Source: Flavobacteriaceae bacterium Ap0902 (GTDB lineage Bacteria; Bacteroidota; Bacteroidia; Flavobacteriales; Weeksellaceae). Taken from it: 64,000 nt of DNA. Numbering within the stretch: position 1 is the first letter of the stretch; each line of letters starts with the position of its first letter. Of the stretch, positions 27,029 to 35,481 are shown piece after piece. A program made the position numbers and the translations under genes. A model generated the notes under the pieces. That model saw only the letters and a program-made list of their open reading frames with translations. It searched no databases and was not told the DNA's origin. Where the stretch lies: positions 62,001 to 126,000 of the forward strand of contig WTFG01000005.1 in assembly GCA_009835005.1 (NCBI GenBank), in the 5' to 3' direction.

Positions 27029-28417
27029 ATGAAATACGATATCATAGTAGTAGGTAGTGGACCTGGTGGTTATGTCACAGCCATTCGTGCCTCTCAATTA
27101 GGGTTTAAAGTAGGCATTATAGAAAAAGCAGAATTAGGTGGGATTTGTTTGAACTGGGGTTGTATCCCAACTAAAGCCTTATTAAAAAGTGCGCAAGTAT
27201 TCAAATATATAAATCATGCAGAGGATTTTGGTTTAAACAAACCAGATAACATCAGTTTTGATTTCCCAAATGTTGTGAAAAGAAGTAGAGGCGTAGCCCA
27301 TAAAATGAGTAAAGGGGTTGAGTTCTTGATGAAAAAGAACAAGATTGATGTCATTTTTGGTGAAGCGAAAATAAAAGCAGGAAAAAAAGTAGATGTAAAG
27401 GCGGATGGCGAAACTAAAGAATATAGTGCGGATCATATCATCATAGCAACGGGTGCCCGTTCTAGAGAATTGCCAAATTTACCACAGGATGGTAAAAAAG
27501 TAATTGGTTATCGAGAAGCTTTGATATTAGAGAATATGCCGAAAAGCATGATTGTAGTGGGTTCTGGTGCTATTGGTGTAGAGTTTGCCTATTTTTATGC
27601 TACCATGGGTGTTAAGGTGACAGTCGTTGAATTTATGCCGAATATTGTTCCTGCAGAGGATAAGGATATTTCTAAAGAATTGGCAAAGAACTTCAAGAAA
27701 GCTGGAATTCATGTCATGACAGAATCTTCTGTGGAATCTGTGGATACTAGTGGAGAAGGTGTTAAAGCGGTTGTTAAAACTAAAAATGGAGAGGAACTGT
27801 TAGAAGCTGATATTCTATTATCTGCTGTCGGGATACAATCCAATATAGAAAATATTGGTTTAGAAGATGTAGGTATTGGTACAGATAACGGCAAAATCTT
27901 GGTAAATGATTTCTATCAAACCAACATCCCAGGATATTATGCAATTGGTGATGTATTACCCACCCAAGCATTGGCACATGTTGCATCTGCAGAGGGAATT
28001 ACTTGTGTAGAGAAGATCGCTGGCATGGATGTAGAACCAATTAATTATGGTAATATTCCAGCATGTACTTACTGCTTGCCAGAAATTGCATCTGTAGGCA
28101 TGACAGAAGGCAAAGCCAGAGAAGAAGGCTATGATATCAAAATTGGTAAATTCCCATTCACTGCCAATGGTAAAGCTACTGCCAATGGTGATGTAGCTGG
28201 TTTTGTAAAAGTAATTTTTGATGCTAAATATGGTGAATGGTTAGGATGCCACATGATTGGCGTAGGAGTAACAGAAATGATTGCAGAAGCAGTGGCTGCT
28301 AGAAAACTAGAAACTACAGGACATGAAATCATTAAATCTATCCATCCACACCCAACGATGTCAGAGGCTGTGATGGAGGCTGTGGCTGCAGCGTATGATG
28401 AAGTAATTCATATCTAA
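27029..28417 (+). CDS. lpd: Dihydrolipoyl dehydrogenase
   Basis: E3 flavoprotein of 462 residues serving 2-oxoacid dehydrogenase complexes and possibly the glycine cleavage system. The redox-active disulfide is in GGICLNWGCIPTKAL, FAD motif VGSGPGGYVTAIRA, NAD motif VGSGAIGVEFAYFYATMG, and the active-site His-Glu pair in HPHPTMSEAVMEA. Complete length. A terminator at 28456 ends the transcript, and no E1/E2 genes are adjacent. Confidence 0.97.
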   Translation: MKYDIIVVGSGPGGYVTAIRASQLGFKVGIIEKAELGGICLNWGCIPTKALLKSAQVFKYINHAEDFGLNKPDNISFDFPNVVKRSRGVAHKMSKGVEFLMKKNKIDVIFGEAKIKAGKKVDVKADGETKEYSADHIIIATGARSRELPNLPQDGKKVIGYREALILENMPKSMIVVGSGAIGVEFAYFYATMGVKVTVVEFMPNIVPAEDKDISKELAKNFKKAGIHVMTESSVESVDTSGEGVKAVVKTKNGEELLEADILLSAVGIQSNIENIGLEDVGIGTDNGKILVNDFYQTNIPGYYAIGDVLPTQALAHVASAEGITCVEKIAGMDVEPINYGNIPACTYCLPEIASVGMTEGKAREEGYDIKIGKFPFTANGKATANGDVAGFVKVIFDAKYGEWLGCHMIGVGVTEMIAEAVAARKLETTGHEIIKSIHPHPTMSEAVMEAVAAAYDEVIHI

Positions 28418-28455
28418 GGTTTAATTTTTAAAATAAATCAATATTGAATTTTTAT

Positions 28456-28485
28456 AAGCCATCTCTGTTAAGGGTGGCTTTTTTT
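28456..28485 (+). terminator. Terminator after lpd
   Basis: AAGCCATCTC / AGGGTGGCTT stem-loop followed by seven T. Confidence 0.8.
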
Positions 28486-28547
28486 CTGCACTTCATCTAA
28501 CTTTATTAAATGATTAATGCTTAAATTAGAAATTGTTAAATTAATTT

Positions 28548-29096
28548 ATGCTGCATAAAGGTCAAATTATTCAAATTCCACAGAATTCAGCCATTTATCA
28601 AAAGGAAGAACCTCCCTTTAAAACACTTAAAGAGGAATTGCTATGGAAATATCATCAATACCAATATACACTCTTTGATGGTTTTCTTTTGGATGGACAT
28701 GATGGATTAGAAAACTACCAGTACGGACAACGCAGAGGCATTATCAAGAGGGGAACCAAAGAACCCCTTTATGTGATTGGCAAGGACTATAAAAATCAAC
28801 GGCTTTATGTTGGAGGAGGTACCAATCACCCTGGTTTGTGGCGTGATTTTCTAGTTTTTAAAACAGATCAAATTAATTGGGTAAAAGATTACAAAAAATT
28901 AGAACCAGAGATAAAAGCAAACGGAATTAAGGTTGATTATAAACCAGATAATGATACAGGAAATTTGTCTGCCGTCTTAATCCTAATAGAGGATATGGTA
29001 TTTCTAAAATTTAAAGAACCAGTTTATATCGGATTACAAGATCAATCTGGAACAATTTATGGGGAGAATGAAGTTTTATTACGTATTCTTAGGTAA
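28548..29096 (+). CDS. Stand-alone MnmA C-terminal-domain-like protein
   Basis: Protein of 182 residues. LENYQYGQRRGIIKRGTKEPLYVIGKD followed by LYVGGGTNHPGLWRD and INWV closely tracks the central and C-terminal beta-barrel part of MnmA (tRNA-specific 2-thiouridylase), where the pattern is YTIGQR-GI...KEPLYV...VGQG-HPGL. The N-terminal PP-loop ATP pyrophosphatase domain and both catalytic cysteines are missing; the first 45 residues are unrelated to it. It may be a tRNA-binding accessory or a neofunctionalised paralog. It starts cleanly with ATG after the lpd terminator and shows no sign of decay. Confidence 0.7.
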   Translation: MLHKGQIIQIPQNSAIYQKEEPPFKTLKEELLWKYHQYQYTLFDGFLLDGHDGLENYQYGQRRGIIKRGTKEPLYVIGKDYKNQRLYVGGGTNHPGLWRDFLVFKTDQINWVKDYKKLEPEIKANGIKVDYKPDNDTGNLSAVLILIEDMVFLKFKEPVYIGLQDQSGTIYGENEVLLRILR

Positions 29097-29103
29097 AGAG
29101 CGA

Positions 29104-30471
29104 TTATTTCTTTTTACGTTTGGCACGTAAGTTCTGAATTTTATCCCCTCTTCTTATAGGCTTTTTAAATTTCTCTTTCATTTGGTCTGCATAACTTTTT
29201 CTCTTTGCATTGACTTTGCTGTTTTTAGCAGATTTCTCATGAAAAGAGGCGCCAATCACAATATCAGAGTCATTCACCATGTGTGACGGTCCATCTTCTT
29301 GTACAACGGGTTTATCCGTCTCTTCTGGGATTAATTGAGAGGATTTTTTTACTTCCTCTGGGAAATCAGTAAGAGGAATTTGATAATTCATCAGTGCTTC
29401 AATAGCTTCTTTTAATGGTCTTTCCTTTTCTGTAAACAATAGCATAGAGCGACCCTGTTGTTTTGCACGTCCTGTTCTGCCAATTCTATGAATATAATTT
29501 TCTGGATAAAATGGAACGTCAAAACTCACTACTGTATCAATTTTATCAATATCAATACCACGGGAAATCACATCTGTAGCAATCAAAATTCTGCTTCTAC
29601 CGTCTACGAAGTTTTCTATGGAATGTGATCTATGATTTTGTGTTTTGTTAGAATGGATGACAGATGCCTCTTGCTGAAAATCCAAGGTTTCATACAATCT
29701 ATCTGCATTGGCTCTAGACCGAACGAAGATTAAAACTTTTTGATATTTCTCTGTATCTTGTAATAAGTGATTTAGTAGATTAGCCTTGGTATAAAAATTA
29801 GGCACCGCATAAGCCTCTTGGCTAATTGTATCTAATGGCGTTCCACTTATAGAGATAGTAACCCTCAATGGATTGGTTAAAAATCCATCTATTAATTCAT
29901 CTACATAAGTGGTCATTGTAGCAGATAGTAGGATATTTTGACGTTTTTTAGGTAAATAACTAAAGATATTTCTCAATTGAGTCTTATATCCAAAATCCAG
30001 CATGATATCCACCTCATCTATAATCAATTTCTTGATGGAATGTAATCTCAAAACATTGGTTAGCGCCAAATCATATAAACGTTGAGGCGTTCCCACAATG
30101 ATATCTAACCCCTTAGCGACTGCCTTTTTCTGTGTGTTGATGTTGGTGCCACCATAAACCCCCTCTACACGAACATTGATGTAGGGTGTAAGCTTTTCTA
30201 TTTCCTGTACCGTTTGGATTACTAATTCTCTGGTGGGCACAAGGATTAAAACTCTGGGTTGTGGTTGCTCTGAATATTTGAGTTCTTGCAGAATGGGTAA
30301 TAGATAAGCAAATGTTTTCCCAGTTCCTGTTTGGGCAATTCCCACAAAATCACGACCTGCCAGAATAGGAGAGTAAGCCTGCTCTTGGATAGGCGTTGGT
30401 TTATCTATGCCTAAATCTTGGAGTGCGTTGACTAATTGTTTTTTAATTTTAAAATCTTGGAAGGTGCTCAT
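29104..30471 (-). CDS. DEAD-box RNA helicase
   Basis: ATP-dependent RNA helicase of 455 residues. The Q-motif lies in KPTPIQEQAY, Walker A is AQTGTGKT, motif II is the variant DEVD (LIIDEVDIML) in place of DEAD, motif III is SAT, and motif VI is HRIGRTGRAKQQG. The last 80 residues are basic and low-complexity (KRKSYADQMKEKFKKP, RAKRKKK), a typical RNA-binding tail. Members act in ribosome assembly or mRNA decay; the exact subtype is unclear. Confidence 0.92.
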   Translation of the reverse strand: MSTFQDFKIKKQLVNALQDLGIDKPTPIQEQAYSPILAGRDFVGIAQTGTGKTFAYLLPILQELKYSEQPQPRVLILVPTRELVIQTVQEIEKLTPYINVRVEGVYGGTNINTQKKAVAKGLDIIVGTPQRLYDLALTNVLRLHSIKKLIIDEVDIMLDFGYKTQLRNIFSYLPKKRQNILLSATMTTYVDELIDGFLTNPLRVTISISGTPLDTISQEAYAVPNFYTKANLLNHLLQDTEKYQKVLIFVRSRANADRLYETLDFQQEASVIHSNKTQNHRSHSIENFVDGRSRILIATDVISRGIDIDKIDTVVSFDVPFYPENYIHRIGRTGRAKQQGRSMLLFTEKERPLKEAIEALMNYQIPLTDFPEEVKKSSQLIPEETDKPVVQEDGPSHMVNDSDIVIGASFHEKSAKNSKVNAKRKSYADQMKEKFKKPIRRGDKIQNLRAKRKKK

Positions 30472-30633
30472 GCTGTTGTGTTTGATGAATGCAGGAAAGG
30501 ATCTATGATGAATAGCAATCGTTTTTTAATTCATTTAATTTTAGATTGAATGAAATAAAATTAAAGAATATCTATGTTGAATTGAATTGTTTTGGCTGTA
30601 AATCTACTTAAATTTTAACTAACATACAGATTT

Positions 30634-31150
30634 CTATGACAAAACCAAGCGATTTTGATAAAAAGTTTTGTTATTAATTAGGGTCAATGCGACATGGATT
30701 ATTTTGTTTCGTATAGCACGCATAGCGGTCATTTCTAAAACTGTTTTAAGTTCTTTGTCTGCCTTCTTAGATACTCTAACGTTGGAGACTACGCTGGAAC
30801 CCATGGTCTTTCTTTCTCGTGGTTTTTGATAATATAATTACAGATGCGTTCAGCGTCGATTTTATCATTCTTACCTCTCACAAAACCCATACTGTATTTA
30901 ATTTGTTGTGGATTGCTAACGTAAGTTTTAAAGGGTAAATGCTTTAAGACTTGATAAAGATGGTAATTGTATTTTCCTGTATTCTCCATACAAACTATCA
31001 ATTCTTTGTCCTTATAATATTTAAAGGTCTCTTTGATCTCAGAAGGTTTATTTGCAATGTGTAAGAATTTCTTCTGGCTACCTTCTTTAAAGCAAAAGTC
31101 TAATGTCTCTTTGCTAATATCAATTCCGATATAAATATATTTTTATTCAT
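30634..31150 (-). mobile_element. IS110-family insertion sequence relic
   Basis: On the minus strand, YIGIDISKETLDFCF at the N-terminus and MENTGKYNYHLYQ...QIKYSMGFVRGKNDKIDAERI match the DEDD N-terminal part of IS110 transposases. The ATG at 31150 is out of frame by one base with the homologous reading. The reading stops at 30789, and a C-terminal piece (RVSKKADKELKTVLEMTAMRAI) follows in a different frame to 30634. The central part of the about 320-residue transposase is missing, so the element is dead. Confidence 0.85.
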
Positions 31151-31449
31151 AACTTTGAATTGGTTTTTAAAAGGAGAATAATTCATCATGTAACTCTATT
31201 CCTTACTAATGGGTTCTGCCCTAATTTCTATTTGAGATTGGATGATGAAAAAGGGTTTAAGTCTGAATCAGAATATGAGTTATTAACTCGAACTCGATAG
31301 TAGTGTACTTAAACTCTTATTCTCTTTTTGATTATTGAAATATTGATAACTTTTTTATTTTCAATAAATAAAGTTACTCAACATTCCAACAATCCATTAT
31401 CATTATTCTTGTTTTTTATTTTCTTTACAAGTCTAAAGGAATTCAAATA
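31151..31449. other. Intergenic stretch without a recognisable gene
   Basis: AT-rich spacer between the IS110 relic and the ohr terminator. No open reading frame with family resemblance, no RNA fold recognised. It probably includes the outer end of the dead IS. Confidence 0.5.
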
Positions 31450-31481
31450 AAAAAACACTACAAATATCTTCGCAGTGTTTT
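31450..31481 (-). terminator. Terminator of ohr
   Basis: Minus strand AAAACACTGCG...AGTGTTTTTTT: stem of AAAACACT with AGTGTTTT followed by a T tract, downstream of the ohr stop. Confidence 0.75.
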
Positions 31482-31537
31482 CTATATTTAAATACTGAAT
31501 AAGTTTTGTCTTTTAAAAAAACTTATAAACAGCGATA

Positions 31538-31954
31538 TTATTTCACGTCCAATGTTACATCTATGTTTCCGCGGGTAGCTTTAGAGTAAGGACATACTTG
31601 GTGCGCTTTTTCCATCAATTCTTTAGCTTTTTCTTTTTCCACACCTTTGATTTCACCAATCATTTTCACGACCAATTCAAATCCATTGTCATCACCCTTG
31701 CCGATAGTAACTTCTGAGGTAATTGCAGTACTTTCAACATTTACTTTCTCTTTGCTGATTACTAAATCAAGTGCGCTCCCAAAGCAAGCAGAATATCCCG
31801 CTGCAAATAATTGTTCTGGATTGGTATGCGCACCGCCTTCACCGCCCATGTCTGATGGTACAGATAATTGCATATCAATTACATTGTCATCAGATTTCAC
31901 ATGGCCAGATCTTCCGCCTTGGGTTGTTGCCTTTGCTGTGTATAATGGTTTCAT
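31538..31954 (-). CDS. ohr: Organic hydroperoxide resistance protein (Ohr subfamily of OsmC)
   Basis: Thiol peroxidase of 138 residues reducing organic hydroperoxides. The two catalytic cysteines are in GYSACFGSAL and HQVCPYSKATRG, the Ohr-type spacing; TNPEQLFAAGYSAC is the family signature. I chose MKPLYTAK as the start (31954); two extra residues are possible. It uses lipoylated or other dithiols as reductant in characterised members. Its own terminator lies at 31450. Confidence 0.95.
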   Translation of the reverse strand: MKPLYTAKATTQGGRSGHVKSDDNVIDMQLSVPSDMGGEGGAHTNPEQLFAAGYSACFGSALDLVISKEKVNVESTAITSEVTIGKGDDNGFELVVKMIGEIKGVEKEKAKELMEKAHQVCPYSKATRGNIDVTLDVK

Positions 31955-32029
31955 AATCAATTTTGTTTTTTTGGTTAAATTAAATTTTTTAATTGTTTAA
32001 TTAGTTATATGCAAGAACCATTCTAAAGT

Positions 32030-32230
32030 TTAATTTTCAAACATTAACGTTAAGTTAAATGAGGTAAAATCTGGAATAAATCCAGCTAATACTTTTAATA
32101 AAGTAGATTTCCCTGCACCAGAGTCACCAAATATGGTCAATTTTTCTCCCTTTTTAACTTGGAAGTTTAAATTTTGGAATATAATGTTGTCATCAAATTT
32201 TACGCATAAATCTTTTACCTCTATCATCAT
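32030..32230 (-). pseudogene. Truncated ABC transporter ATPase
   Basis: Sixty-six residues matching the start of an ABC ATPase: IEVKDLCVKFDDNIIFQNLNF, then Walker A GDSGAGKSTLLKVLAG. The reading ends about 20 residues after Walker A; Q-loop, signature motif and Walker B are missing and I see no continuation in other frames nearby. It is probably the stump of a larger gene removed by deletion. Confidence 0.75.
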
Positions 32231-32304
32231 AGGACATGATATATTTAGATGCTTTTTGCATTAATAACAACCTAGATGGCTGTTCAATTTTTAAAACTTA
32301 AATA

Positions 32305-32559
32305 TTAATAAATTAATTTAGAATGCTCTATAGCGTTTCTATTCCTTTTATATTTAATATCTAGAATCTCATCTACTAAATTAAGAATCTCTATATCTGG
32401 TATGTTTTGGCGTACATAATTTTTGAATTCAGATGCATATAGGGCATAAGATTCTATGGTTTCTGGGTCATTCTTACCTTTTAAAATTATACATGGCTGA
32501 GAAGATATATCTTTTAACTGGCGTATAATTAAATTCTTCTTTTTGTTCTCTAGAATCAT
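32305..32559 (-). CDS. Hypothetical protein
   Basis: Predicted 84-residue charged, mostly helical soluble protein without recognisable motif, transcribed in the same direction as the ABC ATPase stump and ending 75 bases before it. It could be a real small gene or part of the same decayed locus. Not recognised. Confidence 0.4.
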   Translation of the reverse strand: MILENKKKNLIIRQLKDISSQPCIILKGKNDPETIESYALYASEFKNYVRQNIPDIEILNLVDEILDIKYKRNRNAIEHSKLIY

Positions 32560-32714
32560 AGAATCAATGATGTCTTATTAATATATTGACAGATTAGTTT
32601 CTTAGAAAGAACCTAAATTTATTTTATAAAGATAAGATGTCCGCGACATAATTTTAACAAATTTTTGACTTTTTTGATTAAAAAGAATTGATTTAAATTG
32701 CATGATAAATTAAA

Positions 32715-33635
32715 TCAACGTGTGCCACCCTCTGGTAATTTGATTTTGTCTGGATTAGCATTAAAAATAGGGAGAACCGTTTTCAAAATTTTATTTCTGC
32801 GTGTAGAAGTATCCTTGGGCATCACAGGATAGGTGATTACAGCCTCCATCCAGGCATAGGAATTTACCCGAAAATACACAGCAGGCTTCCATCGCCCGGA
32901 ACTATCATAAAGGGGATACCGTTCTTTAAAATCGCGAATGGCTGCATCTATAAGCGCATTTTCTACAAATTCTAAATCACTAGAATAAGCTAATTGTATA
33001 GGCACCTCATTCCAAATAAATGGATTTTGAGGTCCAGAATAATTGAATACTTCTTCTCTTAATATAAGGCTATTGGGAAACCTCACTATCCGGCCACTTG
33101 CATGATCATTACCCAAATAGACCCCACTAAATTCTATAATAGTGGTGTCTAAATAACTAATTTCTATGACATCACCCTTAAAGTCTTTGATTTGGATTCT
33201 GTCCCCCACTAAATATGAGCGCCTAAAAATTAAATATATCCAAGCTATGAAAGAAGTAATTGGTGCCTGTAGGGCAAAACCTAGCACCAAAGAGATTAAA
33301 CCAAAACTCACCGCTGCTGCATATAAATTTTGGAATAAAACAGAAAATATCACAAGCATACTCAGTGATATAGACAAGAATCTGATAATCCGTAGCAGGT
33401 TATATTTATCACCTTCTAGATAATTCTGTTTATTGATGATTCTAGATAGAATTTTGCCTATTAAATAAATAAAAGAAATTAAGAATAAGGTAATAGTTAA
33501 TTTCTTTAAACTTGGTATGTATTCACCCCAAGCTTGGAAAAACGCTAAATCTAATAAATAATAGGCTGCTAGGAATAAAATTGAAAGCCCGCCATAGATT
33601 ATGATCCAAGGTTTATGTTTTTCTTTCTGCGTCAT
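32715..33635 (-). CDS. MscS-type mechanosensitive ion channel family protein
   Basis: Inner-membrane protein of 306 residues with four predicted helices (about 10-30, 42-62, 85-108, 112-135) and a beta-rich MscS domain after YLIFRRSYLVGDRIQIKDFKGDVIEI, the pore-following signature. The following VRFPNSLI fits the family. Such channels release solutes upon hypo-osmotic shock. Monocistronic, no operon partner. Confidence 0.88.
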   Translation of the reverse strand: MTQKEKHKPWIIIYGGLSILFLAAYYLLDLAFFQAWGEYIPSLKKLTITLFLISFIYLIGKILSRIINKQNYLEGDKYNLLRIIRFLSISLSMLVIFSVLFQNLYAAAVSFGLISLVLGFALQAPITSFIAWIYLIFRRSYLVGDRIQIKDFKGDVIEISYLDTTIIEFSGVYLGNDHASGRIVRFPNSLILREEVFNYSGPQNPFIWNEVPIQLAYSSDLEFVENALIDAAIRDFKERYPLYDSSGRWKPAVYFRVNSYAWMEAVITYPVMPKDTSTRRNKILKTVLPIFNANPDKIKLPEGGTR

Positions 33636-34026
33636 GTGGATTTCCTGTTTCTATGTGAATTTAATACTTATGTAATTAAATATTGCAATTAAATTATAAT
33701 TTAAATCATTTTAAGCACTATTAACAGCATTATTATACGTTTTTAGATGAACATTTCATTCAAAGTATTTTTATAATTAACTTTTTATGTCTCTTGGAAA
33801 TGATTATATTGATACATCTGCTGCGTTTAATAATAAGTTTCTTTTTTAATTTATTCTTCAAAAAGCAAGCCTTTTATTATAATAAAATTTAGCGTATTTC
33901 TATACTTAAAATTTAACAAATGAATGTTTAAAATAAATTTGAGAATAGGAGATAAAATTTAATTTTTGAAAACCTACAAATTAAGGCTATATTTGATTGA
34001 ATTAAATAGTAGATTTAATCTTGCAT
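33636..34026. other. Intergenic stretch upstream of the B12 operon
   Basis: About 390 very AT-rich bases without a gene-like reading frame. It must include the promoter of the riboswitch RNA; no convincing full TTTG/TAnnTTTG pair stands out to me. Confidence 0.5.
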
Positions 34027-34163
34027 TTAGGTTTAAATCTTAAAAGGGAAAAAGGTCAAAATCCTTTGCTGTACCCGCAACTGTGAGTTCTATTAATCAT
34101 TACTGCTTATAGCCACTGGTAATTACTGGGAAGGCGCAATAATGGGAACAAGCCAGGATACCT
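34027..34163 (+). promoter_or_regulatory. Cobalamin (adenosylcobalamin-type) riboswitch
   Basis: The conserved elements appear in order: AGGTTT near the start, AAAAGGGAA, GGTCAAAATCC, the hallmark TTGCTGTACCCGCAACTGTGA, AGCCACTG, TGGGAAGGCGC, and AGCCAGGATACCT closing helix P1. The next gene starts about 100 bases downstream. It controls the three-gene cobalamin uptake operon; in this class, bound B12 lowers expression. Confidence 0.95.
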
Positions 34164-34179
34164 ACTATTTTTTTTAATT

Positions 34180-34232
34180 ACAAAGCTTTCGGGAGTTATT
34201 GCTTTGATAGAGAAATACCCTTATGGCTTTGT
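34180..34232 (+). promoter_or_regulatory. Possible expression platform with competing hairpins
   Basis: ACAAAGC (34180-34186) can pair either with GCTTTG at 34201-34206 or with GCTTTGT at 34226-34232. The two pairings are mutually exclusive and lie between the riboswitch and the start codon. No T tract follows, so control of translation rather than termination is more likely. Confidence 0.35.
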
Positions 34233-34267
34233 TTGATTTATTAATTAATTTTTAAAAAAATAATCAA

Positions 34268-35413
34268 ATGAAGAGATTTAAAATTATTTATTTTCTTATT
34301 GCATTCGGTTTTTCACTCACCTCATGTTCAGATGATGACGATGTGAATCTGGCTAAATTAAGTTTTGCAGAAACAGATTACATCAGCGAATATCGTATCC
34401 AAGTTTTTGATACACTTTCCATTAATCCTCAAATTAGGAATAGCTCATCTAATACCCAGTACGCTTGGTATTTAAATGATACAATGATTAGTGAAGATAG
34501 TCATCTAAATTATGAGATGACGACAGAAGGGACTTTTAATTTGTTGTTTAGAGCAAGTGAAAGTTTAGAACAAATAGAAAGAACGTACACGGTGATAGTA
34601 GAAGATAATTACACCAAATATTTCCGTCCGATTACAGGAAACAGCAGTCCCTTTATCACCAAAGTTCTTACTTATAAGCCTGCACCAGGTCAATTTCTAA
34701 ATACTGCTTTTGCATCTGAGGAAGCTGCAGAAAGCATTGTGGGGGGTATGGACGGATTAGTTTCACTAGGCGCATGGGGAGGCTATATAGAATTTATGTT
34801 TGATCATACCATAGAGAATATCCCGTCTGAAAAAGATTTTGTGATATTTGCCAACGCTTTTGACGGATCTTCTGAACCTGGCATTGTGCAAGTTTCTTTT
34901 GATGAAAATGGAAATGGAATTGCAGACGATACTTGGTATGAGATTGCAGGTGATGCCCACTTTAAAGATGAAGTGATTAGAAATTATGAAGTAACTTATT
35001 TTAATCCAAATGGAGCAGAAGATATTCCATTTATAGATAATCAAGGCAATGAGGGAGCTCTGAGAATGAATGTATATCATGATCAACCTTATTATCCTGC
35101 TTTTATCCCAGAGCAAGAAAGTATCACTTTTAAAGGAACCAAAGTTTATGCTCCCTTTTATGTCAATGATCAAGGCTGGGTAACTTCTGATAATCTGGAA
35201 TATGGCTATGTTGACAATTTTAGCGAAGAATTTTCTGATTATAGAGGAAACACAATAGATCTGGATTGGGCTGTGAATGAACTTATGCAGCCAGTGGAAT
35301 TAAGGGGGATTGACTTTGTGCGTGTGTACACAGGTTCTTTTGATCAGAGCGATGTATTAGGGGAGATGTCCACAGAAATAGCTGGTGCAGCTAATTTAGT
35401 GTTATATCCCTAA
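34268..35413 (+). CDS. Surface lipoprotein of the cobalamin uptake operon
   Basis: Lipoprotein of 381 residues: signal peptide with lipobox FSLTSC, followed by an acidic SDDDD stretch of the kind that exports lipoproteins to the cell surface in Bacteroidota. An Ig/PKD-like domain (about 35-110) precedes a larger beta-rich domain (about 130-381) with VGGMDGLVSLGAWGGYIEFMFDH. First gene behind the B12 riboswitch, so probably a substrate-binding or accessory protein for B12 capture. I do not recognise a named family with certainty. Confidence 0.75.
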   Translation: MKRFKIIYFLIAFGFSLTSCSDDDDVNLAKLSFAETDYISEYRIQVFDTLSINPQIRNSSSNTQYAWYLNDTMISEDSHLNYEMTTEGTFNLLFRASESLEQIERTYTVIVEDNYTKYFRPITGNSSPFITKVLTYKPAPGQFLNTAFASEEAAESIVGGMDGLVSLGAWGGYIEFMFDHTIENIPSEKDFVIFANAFDGSSEPGIVQVSFDENGNGIADDTWYEIAGDAHFKDEVIRNYEVTYFNPNGAEDIPFIDNQGNEGALRMNVYHDQPYYPAFIPEQESITFKGTKVYAPFYVNDQGWVTSDNLEYGYVDNFSEEFSDYRGNTIDLDWAVNELMQPVELRGIDFVRVYTGSFDQSDVLGEMSTEIAGAANLVLYP

Positions 35414-35481
35414 TTATATAAGCGAGTAAGAATCAATATTCACTAAAACTAAGCTATTCAGTATCCACTTCAATTATAAAC

